The translations under genes and the position numbers were made by a program. From positions 1,240,001 to 1,304,000 of the forward strand of contig NZ_JAHOPB010000001.1 of NCBI RefSeq assembly GCF_019039055.1: a stretch of 64,000 bases of DNA. The letters run 5' to 3'. Each line of letters opens with the position of its first letter. Within the stretch, counting starts at the first letter, position 1. Source of the stretch: Reyranella humidisoli (GTDB lineage Bacteria; Pseudomonadota; Alphaproteobacteria; Reyranellales; Reyranellaceae). Positions 1 to 9,150 of the stretch are shown in pieces. The notes under the pieces are model-generated. The model saw nothing but the letters and a program-made list of their open reading frames with translations, was not told the origin of the DNA and ran no database searches.

Positions 1-582
1 CGCCTTCTTGAATTCCGGGAAATAGCTCTCGGTCGCGTCCTCGGCCAGCAGGCACTCGAAGCCGCGGTCGTTGGCCTCGCGCATGGTCGTCTGCACGCAG
101 ACTTCGGTGGTGACGCCAGCGAACACGAGATGCGTGATTTTTCTCTCGGCCAGGATCTCGCCGAGTGGCGTCGCGTAGAAGGCGCCCTTGCCGGGCTTGT
201 CGAGCACGATCTCGCCGGGCTTCGGGCCGAGTTCCGGCACGATGTCCGCGCCGGGCTCGCCCGCGATCAGGATGCGGCCCATCGTGCCCGGATCGCCAAT
301 CCGCATCGAGGGCTTGCCGCGCAGCCGCTTGGCCGGCGGGCAATCCGACAGGTCGGGCCTGTGGCACTCGCGCGTATGGACGATCGTCAGGCCTGCGGCG
401 CGGAACGCCTCGATCAGCCGCCCGACCGTCGGGACGATCGCCGACAACAGGCTCACATCGTTGCCTAGGGTCGCGCCGAACCCTCCCGGTTCGATGAAGT
501 CGCGCTGCATGTCGATCACGATCAGCGCCGTGTGCGCGGGATCGAAAGTGAAGTCGAACGGCTGTGCGGCAATGGTTTTCAC
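1..582 (-). CDS. Isochorismatase-family cysteine hydrolase, possible triuret hydrolase (3' end outside window)
   Basis: Cytoplasmic amidohydrolase of the isochorismatase fold, cut by the window edge after 194 codons. The three family catalytic residues are visible: D24 in IVIDMQRD, K132 in DKPGKGAF and C162 in TTEVCVQTT. It is a clear paralogue of the hydrolase at 2212-2895, sharing HTRE.HRPDLSD, GEPG and [14 protein letters not shown]. The start is the GTG at 582: an in-frame TGA lies just upstream and a G-rich SD-like run precedes the GTG. Biuret and triuret hydrolases are known sister enzymes in this family, so two paralogues beside one importer suggest a biuret/triuret pair. The exact substrate is inference. 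It lies last in the minus-strand operon, after a palindromic repeat. Confidence 0.85.
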   Translation of the reverse strand, partial: MKTIAAQPFDFTFDPAHTALIVIDMQRDFIEPGGFGATLGNDVSLLSAIVPTVGRLIEAFRAAGLTIVHTRECHRPDLSDCPPAKRLRGKPSMRIGDPGTMGRILIAGEPGADIVPELGPKPGEIVLDKPGKGAFYATPLGEILAERKITHLVFAGVTTEVCVQTTMREANDRGFECLLAEDATESYFPEFKKA

Positions 583-610
583 TAGCGCACCCCCGGTAGC
601 TCAAAAGCAG

Positions 611-684
611 GTGTCATCCCGAGCGTAGCGAGGGATCCTTGCGCAGAAGCAGTTAAGGATCCCTCGCTGCGCTCGGGATGACAC
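611..684. repeat. Palindromic intergenic repeat, family A
   Basis: Inverted repeat with 30-nt arms (611-640 and 655-684) around a 14-nt loop, with about one mismatch. The arm core GTCATCCCGA...GAGGGATCC is shared with the repeat at 4914-5012, where the arms are in the opposite order. It sits between the ATPase gene and the downstream cysteine hydrolase, and as RNA would fold into a long hairpin able to attenuate or protect the operon transcript. Confidence 0.85.
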
Positions 685-703
685 AAGGAGGTATCACTCG
701 TCA

Positions 704-2215
704 TCAATGCCCCGCCATGGCGCGGCCGATCGCGCCGACATCGGCGCTGGCGGCGTCGGTTTCGAGCGCAAGCTTGCCGTCGAACATGACGACGATGCGG
801 TCGGAGAGCTGCAGGATCTCGTCGAGATCCTCGCTGACCAGCAGTACGGCGGCGCCGCGATTGCGCGCCTGGACGATACGGGCGCGGATCTCGGCGACGG
901 CGGCGAAGTCGAGGCCGAAGCAGGGATTGGCCACGATCAGCAAATCGCCTTCGCTCGACAGTTCGCGCGCCAGCACGGCGCGCTGCACGTTGCCACCGGA
1001 CAGACCGCGGATGGCCGCGTCCGGTCCCGGCGTCTTCACCTTGTAGGCTTCGATCAGCTTGCGCGCGGTCTCGCGCATCGGACCGCGCTTGAGCCAGATA
1101 CCATTCGACGAGGAAGGCGGCTGGTCGAAAGAGCGCAGCGCGATGTTCTCGGCCACCGACATGTCGGCCACGCAGGCGTTGCGCAGCGGCTCCTCAGGCA
1201 GGCAGGCGATCCTGTGGCGGACCATCTCGGGGCGCGTGGCGGTGTAGACCTCGCCATGCACCAGCATCTCGCCGGCCTCGGCGTCGCGCTGGCCGGCCAG
1301 GGCTTCCACCAGTTCGCGCTGGCCGTTGCCCGACACGCCGGCGATGCCGACGATCTCGCCGGCCCGGATGTCGAGCTTCAGGTCTTCGACGGCGAGCTGG
1401 CCGACATTGTCGGCGACGGAAAGGCCTTCCAGCTTCAGCACCGCCTTGCCCGGAGCCCGCGCCTCGCGTTCGACCACGGTGCGCGTTTCGCGCCGGCCGA
1501 CCATCATCTCGGCCATCATGTCGTTGTCGAGTTCGCTGGTCGGCCTGGTGCCGATGAGCTGGCCGCGGCGCAGCACCGTGACGGCATCGCAATAAGTGTT
1601 CACCTCACGGAACTTGTGCGTGATGGTGACGATGGTGATCTTGCCATCGTTCGTCAGCTTCTTCAGCGTCGTTAGCACCTCGTCGGCCTCGTCCGGCGTC
1701 AGCACCGAGGTCGGTTCGTCGAGGATCAGCAGGTTTCGCTTGAGGTAGAGCTGGCGAAGGATCTCGCCCTTCTGCTTCTGGCCGGCCGCGAGATCGGCGA
1801 CGGGCGTGTCGATCGGCACGGTGAACGGCGTCGTCTCGAAGAACGACTTGAGCGCCCGCCGCTCCGCCGCCCAGTCGATCACGGCCGGCAGGTCGCCGCG
1901 CGACAGCACGAAATTCTCCAGCACGGTCATGTTCGGCACCAGGGTGAAGTGCTGATAGACCATGCCGAGTCCCAGCTCGTGTGCCTGGCGTGGATGGGCG
2001 ATTTCGACCTCGTGGTCGTTCAGCAGGATCTGGCCCAGGTCGGCGGCGTAGTAGCCCATCGCGCACTTCACGAGCGTGCTCTTGCCCGCGCCGTTCTCGC
2101 CCAGCAGCGCATGGAAGGCGCCGGCCTTGATCTTCACCGTAACGTCGTCGAGCGCGGCCATCGCGCCGAAGCGCTTGGTGAAGCCGATCAGCTCGAGGGA
2201 CGGCGCGGTCGTCAC
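704..2215 (-). CDS. BMP-type ABC importer, double ATPase subunit
   Basis: Cytoplasmic ATPase of 503 residues with two fused nucleotide-binding domains, as in simple-sugar and nucleoside (NupO/YufO-type) importers. The first domain has Walker [10 protein letters not shown] (residues 39-47), a signature LAAGQ and Walker [10 protein letters not shown]. The second has a looser Walker A (GVSGNGQ), signature LSGGN and Walker B LLIVANP, the usual asymmetry in this family. The GTG start at 2215 overlaps the stop of the upstream hydrolase gene by 4 nt (GTGA), so the two are translationally coupled. It would energise the permeases at 2904-3830 and 3833-4888. Substrate is not determined by the sequence; the neighbouring hydrolases suggest a ureide-like nitrogen compound. 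Confidence 0.92.
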   Translation of the reverse strand: MTTAPSLELIGFTKRFGAMAALDDVTVKIKAGAFHALLGENGAGKSTLVKCAMGYYAADLGQILLNDHEVEIAHPRQAHELGLGMVYQHFTLVPNMTVLENFVLSRGDLPAVIDWAAERRALKSFFETTPFTVPIDTPVADLAAGQKQKGEILRQLYLKRNLLILDEPTSVLTPDEADEVLTTLKKLTNDGKITIVTITHKFREVNTYCDAVTVLRRGQLIGTRPTSELDNDMMAEMMVGRRETRTVVEREARAPGKAVLKLEGLSVADNVGQLAVEDLKLDIRAGEIVGIAGVSGNGQRELVEALAGQRDAEAGEMLVHGEVYTATRPEMVRHRIACLPEEPLRNACVADMSVAENIALRSFDQPPSSSNGIWLKRGPMRETARKLIEAYKVKTPGPDAAIRGLSGGNVQRAVLARELSSEGDLLIVANPCFGLDFAAVAEIRARIVQARNRGAAVLLVSEDLDEILQLSDRIVVMFDGKLALETDAASADVGAIGRAMAGH

Positions 2216-2895
2216 GCGATTGCCTTCAGGACTGCAGCCGAATTGGCGACGGCGCCGAACACGCCACCCTGCATCTCGACCATCTTCAGGGCGGCGGCGT
2301 GGTTGCCGGGATCGGTGGCGCCGGTGCAGTCCTCCAGGATCAGGCACTCGAAGCCGCGGTCGTTGGCTTCCCGCATCGTGGTGTGGACGCAGACATCGGT
2401 GGTGATGCCGGTCAGCACCAGATTGTCGATGCCGCGCGTGCGCAGCATCAGTTCGAGGTCGGTGGCACAGAACGATCCCTTGCCCGGCTTGTCGATGATC
2501 GGCTCGCCGGCGATCGGCGCGAGATCGGGAATGATCTCCCAGCCCGGCTCGCCGCGCACCAGGATGCGACCGCAGGGTCCGGGATCGCCGATGCCGGCGC
2601 CGATCTGCTGCGACCGCCAGCGCTTGTTGGGCGGCAGGTCGGAAAGATCGGGCCGATGCCCTTCGCGCGTATGGATCACGGTCCAACCGGCCTTGCGCGC
2701 GGCGGCCAGCAGCGTCTTGATCGGCTCGATGGGCGCGCGGGTCAGCGACAGGTCGTAGCCCATCTTGTCGACATAGCCGCCGACGCCGCAGAAGTCGGTC
2801 TGCATGTCGATGATGACCAGCGCCGTGTTGTCGGCGCGCAGCGCGCCGTTCCATGGCCAGGCGTAGGGGCGGGACTCGATGTGGGTCTTGCTCAT
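2212..2895 (-). CDS. biuH: Isochorismatase-family hydrolase, biuret hydrolase-like
   Basis: A 227-residue cysteine hydrolase with catalytic D30 (IIDMQTD), K139 (DKPGKGSF) and C169 (TTDVCVHTT). The pattern of [36 protein letters not shown] and [12 protein letters not shown] closely resembles, from memory, rhizobial biuret hydrolase, which hydrolyses biuret to allophanate and ammonia. I could not run an alignment, so the symbol is tentative. It is embedded between permease and ATPase genes of a BMP-type importer, arguing that the imported compound is its substrate. Start ATG at 2895 follows the permease stop by 8 nt and has GGAG upstream. Allophanate hydrolase, the expected next enzyme, is not seen in this window. 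Confidence 0.8.
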   Translation of the reverse strand: MSKTHIESRPYAWPWNGALRADNTALVIIDMQTDFCGVGGYVDKMGYDLSLTRAPIEPIKTLLAAARKAGWTVIHTREGHRPDLSDLPPNKRWRSQQIGAGIGDPGPCGRILVRGEPGWEIIPDLAPIAGEPIIDKPGKGSFCATDLELMLRTRGIDNLVLTGITTDVCVHTTMREANDRGFECLILEDCTGATDPGNHAAALKMVEMQGGVFGAVANSAAVLKAIA

Positions 2896-2903
2896 GGCGG
2901 CTC

Positions 2904-3830
2904 CTACTTGACCGCGCCCAGCTCGGCCGGCGCGCCGCGGACGCTGCGCGCGGGCGAGCAGGTGGCGATCATCAGGGCGAGGGTAAGGACATAGGGCGCG
3001 GCGCTGAAAAGGTAGTAGCCCTGGGTCACGCCGACCGACTGCAGCGCGGGGCTGATCGCGCCCGCCGCACCGAACAGCAGCGAGGCCCACAGGCAGCGGA
3101 TCGGGTCCCAGCGCGCGAAGATCACCAGCGCCACGGCCATCAGGCCCTGGCCGCTCGACAGGCCTTCGTTCCAGCTTCCGGGATAGTAGAGCGACAGGAA
3201 GGCACCGCCGATGCCGGCGAAGGCGCCGCCGACCGCCGTCGCCAGCAGGCGGACGCGGGCCACCGAGGCGCCAATGGCGAGGGCGGCGTCGACGCTCTCG
3301 CCGGCGAGCCGGACGATCAGGCCCCAGCGCGTGTTCTTCAGCGCCCAGGCCAGAGCGAAGGCGAGCAGGATGCCGAAGATGAAGAGCGGATTGACCTGCA
3401 GCGCCTGCTGCACCTGCGGGATGCTGCTCCACCCGCCGAGGTCCAGCGCGCCGAGGTTGGGCGCCTTGGGCTGGATGTAAGGCTTGCCCAGGAAGAAGGC
3501 GAGGCCGGTGCCGAACAGCATCAGGCCGATGCCGGTGGCGATGTCGTTCACCTTGGGCAGCTGGCAAAGCACCGCATGCAGGGCACCCAGCATCAGGCCG
3601 ACACCGGCCGCGACCAGCACGCCGAGCCACGGCGAGCCGCTCAACAGTGCCGTGCCGTAGGCGCTCATCGCGCCCATCATCAGCGTGCCCTCGAGGCCGA
3701 GGTTGATGCGGCCGCTGCGCTCGGTCAGGCATTCGCCGAGGCTCACGAAGATGAAGGGCGTGCTGACGCGGATCGCGCCCGCCAGCATCGCCAGTGGCAC
3801 GCCCCAGAAGCCGATGTCGCTGCCGTCCAT
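2904..3830 (-). CDS. BMP-type ABC importer permease 2
   Basis: Inner-membrane permease of 308 residues of the branched-chain/simple-sugar/nucleoside type, with about eight to nine hydrophobic segments. The family pattern [23 protein letters not shown] near the N-terminus matches NupQ/YufQ-type subunits. The start ATG at 3830 lies 2 nt after the stop of the first permease, so they are coupled. With the 351-residue permease upstream it would form the heteromeric translocation pore fed by the binding protein at 5087-6199. Confidence 0.92.
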   Translation of the reverse strand: MDGSDIGFWGVPLAMLAGAIRVSTPFIFVSLGECLTERSGRINLGLEGTLMMGAMSAYGTALLSGSPWLGVLVAAGVGLMLGALHAVLCQLPKVNDIATGIGLMLFGTGLAFFLGKPYIQPKAPNLGALDLGGWSSIPQVQQALQVNPLFIFGILLAFALAWALKNTRWGLIVRLAGESVDAALAIGASVARVRLLATAVGGAFAGIGGAFLSLYYPGSWNEGLSSGQGLMAVALVIFARWDPIRCLWASLLFGAAGAISPALQSVGVTQGYYLFSAAPYVLTLALMIATCSPARSVRGAPAELGAVK

Positions 3831-3832
3831 GC

Positions 3833-4888
3833 TCAGCGTCCCTCCACGGCCCGAAAGCGCCACAGCCAGTTCCACGAGCGGCCGTACAGCGTCTCGCTTG
3901 CCAGGATGCAGACGAAGATGATGCCCTGCAGCACGACCACCGCGGCGTCCGGCAGGTCGAGGCGGCGTTGCAGCAGGCCGCCGCTGGCGCCGATGCCGCC
4001 CAGCAGGATGGCGACCGGGATGATGGCCAGCGGATGATGACGCGCGAGGAAGGAGACCAGGATGCCGGTGAAGCCGTAGCCGACCGCCAGCGAGGCATTG
4101 GCCTTGCCGTGGACCGCCGCCACCTCGACCATGCCGGCAAGGCCTGCCGCCGCGCCGCCGGCGAAACAGGCGATCAGCACGTAGCGGCCGACATTGAGGC
4201 CCATCATGCGCGCGGTCTTCGGGTTGCCGCCGATCACCTGCATGGCGAAGCCGAAGGTGGTGAAGCGCTGCACGACGTAGCAGATCACGCAGGCCGCGAT
4301 GCCGAGCGCCAGGCCCCAGTGCACGTCGGAGCCGCCGATCGTTCCCAGCATGTTGGCGTCGCCGATCGGGTGGGTCGACGGCTTGTTGAGGCTCGACGGG
4401 TCGCGCAGCGGGCCTTCGACGAAGTGGTTCATCAGCGCGATGGCGATGTAGGTCAGCAGCAGGCTGGAGATCGTCTCGTTGACGCCACGGTACTGGCGCA
4501 GGCCGCCGGCCAGCGCGATCCATGCGCCGCCCGCGATCATCGCCGCCGCCGCCATGGTGAGCTGTGCCACGAGCGGACCGGAGCCCGAGACGGCGACACC
4601 CGCGGCCGCGGCCGCGACGCCGCCCAGAACCAGCGCGCCTTCGTTGCCGATGATGATCAGCCCCAGCCGCGCCGGCAGCGCCGTGCACAGCGCCGTCAGG
4701 ATCAAGGGTGCTGCGCGCGTGAGCGTGTTCTGGAAGGAGAACCAGCTCCCGAACGCACCCTGGTACATGAGAGCATAGGCCTCGAACGGATCGACGCCCG
4801 CATAGAGGATCAGCAGCAGGCCGAAGATCACCGCCGACGCCAGCAGGGCCAGCGCCGAGACGGCGATGCGTTCGAAGGCGGTGCCCAT
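3833..4888 (-). CDS. BMP-type ABC importer permease 1
   Basis: Inner-membrane permease of 351 residues, matching NupP/YufP-type subunits: an N-terminal transmembrane helix, the pattern [20 protein letters not shown], a long cytoplasmic-loop region, and later [14 protein letters not shown]. It is the larger of the two permeases and is transcribed first, separated from the binding-protein gene by 198 nt that contain a long palindrome (4914-5012). That palindrome could set the different expression levels usual for the binding protein and the membrane subunits. Confidence 0.92.
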   Translation of the reverse strand: MGTAFERIAVSALALLASAVIFGLLLILYAGVDPFEAYALMYQGAFGSWFSFQNTLTRAAPLILTALCTALPARLGLIIIGNEGALVLGGVAAAAAGVAVSGSGPLVAQLTMAAAAMIAGGAWIALAGGLRQYRGVNETISSLLLTYIAIALMNHFVEGPLRDPSSLNKPSTHPIGDANMLGTIGGSDVHWGLALGIAACVICYVVQRFTTFGFAMQVIGGNPKTARMMGLNVGRYVLIACFAGGAAAGLAGMVEVAAVHGKANASLAVGYGFTGILVSFLARHHPLAIIPVAILLGGIGASGGLLQRRLDLPDAAVVVLQGIIFVCILASETLYGRSWNWLWRFRAVEGR

Positions 4889-4913
4889 GGTTACTCGCGG
4901 CTGACGTGAAGCG

Positions 4914-5012
4914 AAGGATCCCTCACTTCGTTCGGGATGACACTATTGTTGGGATTTGCGCAGTGCGCCGATGCAGCAAATGGTGTCATCCCGAACGAAG
5001 TGAGGGATCCTT
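4914..5012. repeat. Palindromic intergenic repeat, family A
   Basis: Perfect 30-nt inverted arms (4914-4943 and 4983-5012) separated by 39 nt. The arm core GGATCCCTCACTTCGTTCGG is the same family as the repeat at 611-684, there with GCTGCG/CGTAGC variants in the middle that keep pairing. It lies between the binding-protein gene and the permease genes, where an RNA hairpin could retard 3' decay of the binding-protein message. Confidence 0.9.
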
Positions 5013-5086
5013 GATTCATATGCGATGGCCCTGCCGTCATACGGGGGATGAGAAGAGTTGCTCGTCTCACGCGTGCGCGGCGTCCG

Positions 5087-6199
5087 TCAGGACGTCGCGC
5101 CGATCACACCCTCGACCAGGTAGTTCATGCCCTCGAGGACCGGCTCTGTCTGGGTGTAGGCGGTGCCGCCGGCGATGACGGTGTTGCCCTTGTTGTCCTT
5201 GAGCGGACCCTTGTAAATGGCGAAGCTGCCGTTGAGGATTCCGGTCTTCACCTCGTCGACCTTGGCCTTGGCGGCATCCGACACGGCCGGTCCGAACGGC
5301 GAGGTGCGGACATAGCCTTCCTTGAGGCTGCCGCGCACGAAGTTGCCCGGGACGCCGCCCTTCTTCATCGTCTCGACGAAGTCGACGTATATCTTCTCCC
5401 AGTTCCACTCCGCGCCGGTGAGGTAGCCCTTGGGCGCGAGCTTGGCCTGGTTGGTGTGATAGCCGCTGGTGTAGATGCCGGCACGCTCGGCGGTCTCGAT
5501 CACGACCTTCGGGCTGTCGACATGGCAGGTCACGACGTCGACGCCCTGCGCGATCATCGAGTTGGTCGCCTCGGCTTCCTTGACGGGCAGCGACCAGTCG
5601 CCGGTGAAGATCACCTGGGTGGTGGCCTTCGGGTTCACCGACCGCGCGCCCATGGTGAAGGCGTTGATGTTGCGCAGCACCTGGGGGATCGGCTTGGCGG
5701 CGACGAAGCCAAGCTTGCCGCTCTTGGTGGTCATGCCGGCGACGATGCCGGCGAGATACTGCGCCTCGTCGATGTAGCCGAAGTAGCTGCCGGTGTTCAT
5801 CGGGTTCTTGGCCTGGTTCCACAGGCCGCCGCAGTGACGGAACTGGATCTTCGGATACTTCGCCGCCATGCGCAGCATGTGCGGGTCGAAGTAGCCGAAC
5901 GAAGTCGGGAACAGGAGCGTGGCGCCGTCGAGGTTGATCATGCTCTCCATCGATTTCTCGACGGCGACCGTCTCGGGCACCTTCTCTTCCTCGACGACCT
6001 TCACGCCGGCCATCTTCTTCAGGACGGCCGCGCCCTCGGCGTGGGCCTGGTTGTAGCCGTAGTCGTCGCGCGGGCCGACATAGATGAAGCCCACGACCAG
6101 CGGCTTCTGCGCCATGGCGCCGCCTGCCAGCCCGAAGGCCGCCGCGCCCGCGGCGCCGCCGAGAAGCGCCCGCCGGCCGATATTGAACTTGTCGATCAT
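5087..6199 (-). CDS. BMP-family ABC transporter substrate-binding protein
   Basis: Exported binding protein of 370 residues, PnrA/BMP type. The N-terminus has a twin-arginine-like signal (GRRALLGGAAGAAAFGLAGG, cleavage likely after AMA), so Tat export is possible. The mature part has the family features VGFIYVGPRDDYGYNQAH, FPTSFGYFDPHML and GYHTNQAKLAPKG. I chose the ATG at 6199, preceded by AGGGGG, because longer starts would add about 40 residues before the signal peptide. First gene of the importer operon and divergent from a GntR regulator. Ligand unknown; the cysteine hydrolases in the operon point to a biuret-like compound rather than a nucleoside. Confidence 0.9.
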   Translation of the reverse strand: MIDKFNIGRRALLGGAAGAAAFGLAGGAMAQKPLVVGFIYVGPRDDYGYNQAHAEGAAVLKKMAGVKVVEEEKVPETVAVEKSMESMINLDGATLLFPTSFGYFDPHMLRMAAKYPKIQFRHCGGLWNQAKNPMNTGSYFGYIDEAQYLAGIVAGMTTKSGKLGFVAAKPIPQVLRNINAFTMGARSVNPKATTQVIFTGDWSLPVKEAEATNSMIAQGVDVVTCHVDSPKVVIETAERAGIYTSGYHTNQAKLAPKGYLTGAEWNWEKIYVDFVETMKKGGVPGNFVRGSLKEGYVRTSPFGPAVSDAAKAKVDEVKTGILNGSFAIYKGPLKDNKGNTVIAGGTAYTQTEPVLEGMNYLVEGVIGATS

Positions 6200-6320
6200 C
6201 GAACGTCCCCCTTGCTCGCTCGGGCGTCGCGGCCCGTAGGGGAAACAGCAAGTGGTGTGCCATGCCTCGGAGGCGCCAAAAGCAGGCAAATCCGGAAAGA
6301 AGAGGCACTTTGCCCACCTC

Positions 6321-6334
6321 AATTGTATGCAATT
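6321..6334. promoter_or_regulatory. Putative GntR/FCD operator 1
   Basis: AATTG-TATG-CAATT: 5-nt palindromic arms around TATG. The 10-mer TTGTATGCAA recurs exactly at 6394-6403. Known FCD-type GntR operators are similar short A/T-flanked palindromes. It lies between the importer operon and the divergent regulator gene, as expected for control of both. Binding is inferred. Confidence 0.55.
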
Positions 6335-6393
6335 TCATCGCCATGCATTCTTTTTGGGCATGACTGAGTGCACAATCCGCTTTGGCATCCATC

Positions 6394-6403
6394 TTGTATG
6401 CAA
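6394..6403. promoter_or_regulatory. Putative GntR/FCD operator 2
   Basis: Second exact copy of TTGTATGCAA, 71 nt from the first copy (about seven helical turns). It lies directly against the likely start codon of the regulator, so occupancy would block the regulator's own translation start or promoter, consistent with autorepression. Confidence 0.5.
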
Positions 6404-7069
6404 ATGGGCATGCGCACCGACCCCAACCCGACCCTGGCCGACAAGCTCGCCACCGCCATCGCCGACGGAATCCTGAACGGCACGCTGCCGCCCGGCGAAC
6501 GGCTCGACGAGGTGGGACTCGCCGAACAGCATGGCGTGTCCCGCACGCCGGTTCGGGAGGCGCTCCGACAGCTCGCAATGAGCGGCCTGATCGACATGCG
6601 GCCGCGCAAGGGCGCCATCGTTTCCAAGGCCACACCCGAGGAGATCGAGAGCCTGTTCGTCGCGATGGCCGAGATGGAGGCAACCTGCGCCCGCCTCGCC
6701 GCGATGAGCATGACACCGATCGAGCGGCGGCGTTTGCAGGCACGCCACGAATCGATGGTAGCGCTGGCCGCGGCCGGCGAGACCGAAGCCTATTCCGACG
6801 CCAACGTTGCCTTCCATTCGGCGATCTACGCCGGCGCCCACAATGCGCCGCTGGCGGAATATGCGATGAGCCTGCGCCGCCGGGTCGGCCCCTTCCGCCG
6901 CGCCCAGTTCCGGATGGACGGCCGCCTGCTGCGCTCGAACCAGGAGCACGACGCCGTGGTGCGCGCGATCCTCTCCGGCGACGCCACCGGCGCCCACGCC
7001 GCGATGATCCATCACGTCAGTCTGGTGGAGGATGCCTTCGAAGCCTTCGCGGCGATCAACGCGGCTTGA
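6404..7069 (+). CDS. GntR-family transcriptional regulator, FCD type
   Basis: DNA-binding regulator of about 221 residues. The winged helix runs through ADKLATAIADGILNG..PPGERLDE...GVSRTPVREALRQL, and the C-terminal all-helical FCD ligand-binding domain starts near MAEMEATCARLAA. Family FCD proteins bind small carboxylate-type effectors, often with a metal. Divergent from the BMP importer operon, which it probably controls. The start is uncertain: GTG 6368, ATG 6398, ATG 6404 and ATG 6410 are all in frame and none has a convincing SD. I chose 6404 because the operator-like site ends immediately before it. Confidence 0.85.
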   Translation: MGMRTDPNPTLADKLATAIADGILNGTLPPGERLDEVGLAEQHGVSRTPVREALRQLAMSGLIDMRPRKGAIVSKATPEEIESLFVAMAEMEATCARLAAMSMTPIERRRLQARHESMVALAAAGETEAYSDANVAFHSAIYAGAHNAPLAEYAMSLRRRVGPFRRAQFRMDGRLLRSNQEHDAVVRAILSGDATGAHAAMIHHVSLVEDAFEAFAAINAA

Positions 7070-7070
7070 T

Positions 7071-7104
7071 CAAAAAGCTCTCCTCCCCTTTCAAATGGGG
7101 AGGA
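7071..7104 (-). terminator. Rho-independent-like terminator
   Basis: Stem TCCTCCCC (7081-7088) / GGGGAGGA (7097-7104) with an 8-nt loop. Read on the minus strand it is followed by a run of five T residues (7072-7076), so it fits the end of the minus-strand gene at 7133-7999. It lies in the gap between two convergent genes. Confidence 0.65.
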
Positions 7105-7132
7105 AAGCTGAAACCAGAAGCGTGTCCGCCGC

Positions 7133-7999
7133 TCAGTTCAGCGCGAACGGGAAATACTTTTCGCTGAGCTTCTTGTAGGTGCCGTCGGTCATCATCTCGC
7201 CGAACGCCTTGTTCAGCGCCTCGCGCAGCTTGACGTCTTCCTTGCGCAGGCCGGCGGCGACGCCCACGCCCAGGGTCTGCGTGTCCTTGATGTCCTGGCC
7301 GACCAGCTCGCAGCACTTGCCTTCGGGCTTCTGGCTCCACAGCCAGAGCTGCGCCTTGTCGCCGAACACCGCGTCAACCTCATCGTTGGCCAGCGCGACC
7401 AGCGCCTGGGCCACCGAGTCGTAGCGCCTGAGCTGGGCGGAGCGGCGGAAGCTCTTGTCGGCCCAGTCGGCGTGCATGGAATCGCGCTGGATGCCGATGC
7501 GCTTGTTGCGCAGCAGCGACGGCGGTCCGTCGAACGGGGCGCCCTTGGCGGCGATGAAGGCGCCGGGCGAAAGGTAGTAGCGGCGCGACAGGCCCATCCG
7601 CTGGCGTCGCTCACGCGTCACTTCCATCGACGACATGATGATGTCGAACTTCTTGTCGATCAGCCCTGGGATCAGCTGATCCCACTTGAGCGCGATGAAC
7701 TCGCACTCCGCCTTGATGCGCTGGCAGGCTTCCTGCGCCAGCTCCATCTCGAAGCCCGCCGGCATGCCCTTGCGGTCGAGATAGTTGAAGGGCGGGAAGG
7801 CTCCCTCGGTGGCGATCGTGATCTTGAACGCCGGTGGCGTGAACGGGGATTTGGGGCCGGGCTTGCCGGCAGGCGCCGCCGGCTTGGCGGCCTGTGCGGG
7901 CGGTTTCGCCGGCGGCTTCTGCGGCGCCGGCTGTGTCTGCTGCGCGGACGCGATGCCCGTCATGGCCAGCAGCGCGATGAGACCGAACATGAGCCTCAT
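7133..7999 (-). CDS. Family-3 solute-binding protein (polar amino acid type)
   Basis: Exported protein of 288 residues: Sec signal peptide (cleavage likely after GIASA), a proline/alanine-rich linker to about residue 57, then a periplasmic binding domain with ATEGAFPPFNYLD, GFEMELA and the typical EGAFPPF start. It would bind a polar amino acid or similar small ligand, but no permease or ATPase gene is adjacent, so it is either an orphan binding protein or works with a distant transporter. The ATG overlaps the hemW stop (ATGA). The long Pro/Ala linker is unusual for a diffusible binding protein and might span cell-wall material. Confidence 0.85.
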   Translation of the reverse strand: MRLMFGLIALLAMTGIASAQQTQPAPQKPPAKPPAQAAKPAAPAGKPGPKSPFTPPAFKITIATEGAFPPFNYLDRKGMPAGFEMELAQEACQRIKAECEFIALKWDQLIPGLIDKKFDIIMSSMEVTRERRQRMGLSRRYYLSPGAFIAAKGAPFDGPPSLLRNKRIGIQRDSMHADWADKSFRRSAQLRRYDSVAQALVALANDEVDAVFGDKAQLWLWSQKPEGKCCELVGQDIKDTQTLGVGVAAGLRKEDVKLREALNKAFGEMMTDGTYKKLSEKYFPFALN

Positions 8000-9150
8000 G
8001 CGATCAGCCGCTCCAGCAGCGCGTTGAGGCGTTGCCGTCCGTCCAGCGTGGCGCGCAGGTGCGTGGCGTCGATCTCCAGGAAGCCCGCCCGAACGAGCGG
8101 TTCGAGCCGCGCCGCGTCGAGCGCGTCGACCGGATCGGCGCCGGCGACGGACGCAAAGGTGGCGCGGTCGATGCCGCCGGCCAGCCTCAGTCCCATCATC
8201 AGTGCCTCCTCCACCAGATCCCGTCCCTCGACCGTCGACGTCTCGGCCGTGCCGTGGCCCGTCCGCTCGACCGCTTCCAGCCAGGCTTCCGGGCCGCTCG
8301 ACCGCCGGGTCGCCTGCTTGGCGTTACCGACGGCGAAGCGGCCGTGCGCGCCCGGGCCGATTCCGACGTAATCCTGATACCGCCAATAGATCAAATTATG
8401 GCGGCAGGCAGCCCCCGGTCGCGCGTGGTTGGAAATCTCGTAGGCCGGCATGCCGGCACGTTCGAGTCGCGCCTGTGTCTGCTCGAACATCGCGGCGGAC
8501 GCTTCCTCATCCGGCAGCACGAAGTTTCCGCGCGCATGATCGGTGAAGAAGCGCGTCCCGCGCTCGATGGTGAGCTGATAGAGCGACAGATGCTCGCCGG
8601 CGAGCGCCAGCGCGCGCTCCAGCTCCTCCGCCCAAGCCTCCGGCGTCTGGCCGGGCCGCGTGTAGATGAGATCGAAGGAGTGGCGTGCGAAGTGGCGGCG
8701 CGCGGTGGCGAGCGCTTCCAGCGCCTCGTCGGTCGAGTGTTCGCGGCCGAGGAATTTCAGAGACGCTGTGTCGAGCGCCTGTACGCCCAGCGAGACGCGG
8801 TTGACGCCGGCCTCGGCCAGTGCGGCGAAGCGGCCGGCCTCGACCGAGGTCGGGTTGGCTTCCAGCGTGATCTCGATCTCGGGCGCGCTGTCCCAGAGCT
8901 CGCGCGTGCGCGCGATCAGCGCGGCGACGGTCTCGGGCTCCATCAGCGAGGGCGTCCCGCCGCCGAAGAACATGGTCTCGACCCGCCGGCCCGGCGCCTC
9001 GCGCGCGGCATGCTCGAGCTCGCGCAACAGCGCCGCGCGCCAGCGCGCCTGCTCGACGCCGTCGCGGACGTGGCTGTTGAAATCGCAGTAGGGGCACTTC
9101 GACTTGCAGAAGGGCCAGTGGACATAGACGCCCAGAGGCGCCGGGCTCAT
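7996..9150 (-). CDS. hemW: HemW, radical SAM haem chaperone
   Basis: Cytoplasmic radical SAM protein of 384 residues. The CxxxCxxC cluster motif is in CKSKCPYCDFNSH near residue 15, followed by FFGGGTPSL and EANP. HemW is known to bind haem and deliver it to respiratory enzymes; it is not the coproporphyrinogen oxidase HemN. The start ATG (9150) overlaps the rdgB stop by 4 nt (ATGA). The order rph-rdgB-hemW next to hrcA is conserved in alphaproteobacteria, which supports the call. A large ccm operon in the same window shows the cell makes haem proteins, but no direct functional link is implied. Confidence 0.95.
   Translation of the reverse strand: MSPAPLGVYVHWPFCKSKCPYCDFNSHVRDGVEQARWRAALLRELEHAAREAPGRRVETMFFGGGTPSLMEPETVAALIARTRELWDSAPEIEITLEANPTSVEAGRFAALAEAGVNRVSLGVQALDTASLKFLGREHSTDEALEALATARRHFARHSFDLIYTRPGQTPEAWAEELERALALAGEHLSLYQLTIERGTRFFTDHARGNFVLPDEEASAAMFEQTQARLERAGMPAYEISNHARPGAACRHNLIYWRYQDYVGIGPGAHGRFAVGNAKQATRRSSGPEAWLEAVERTGHGTAETSTVEGRDLVEEALMMGLRLAGGIDRATFASVAGADPVDALDAARLEPLVRAGFLEIDATHLRATLDGRQRLNALLERLIA

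Noticed and set aside
704-2854. Continuous minus-strand reading frame extending the importer ATPase upstream to 2854
   Set aside because: The extension reads the hydrolase gene in another frame and has low-complexity Arg/Ala-rich sequence; the GTG at 2215 with GTGA overlap is the real start.
2853-4909. Long plus-strand frames opposite the permease genes
   Set aside because: Arg-, Gln- and Asp-rich translations with no motifs, typical of the antisense frame of GC-rich genes; the minus strand holds clear transporter genes.
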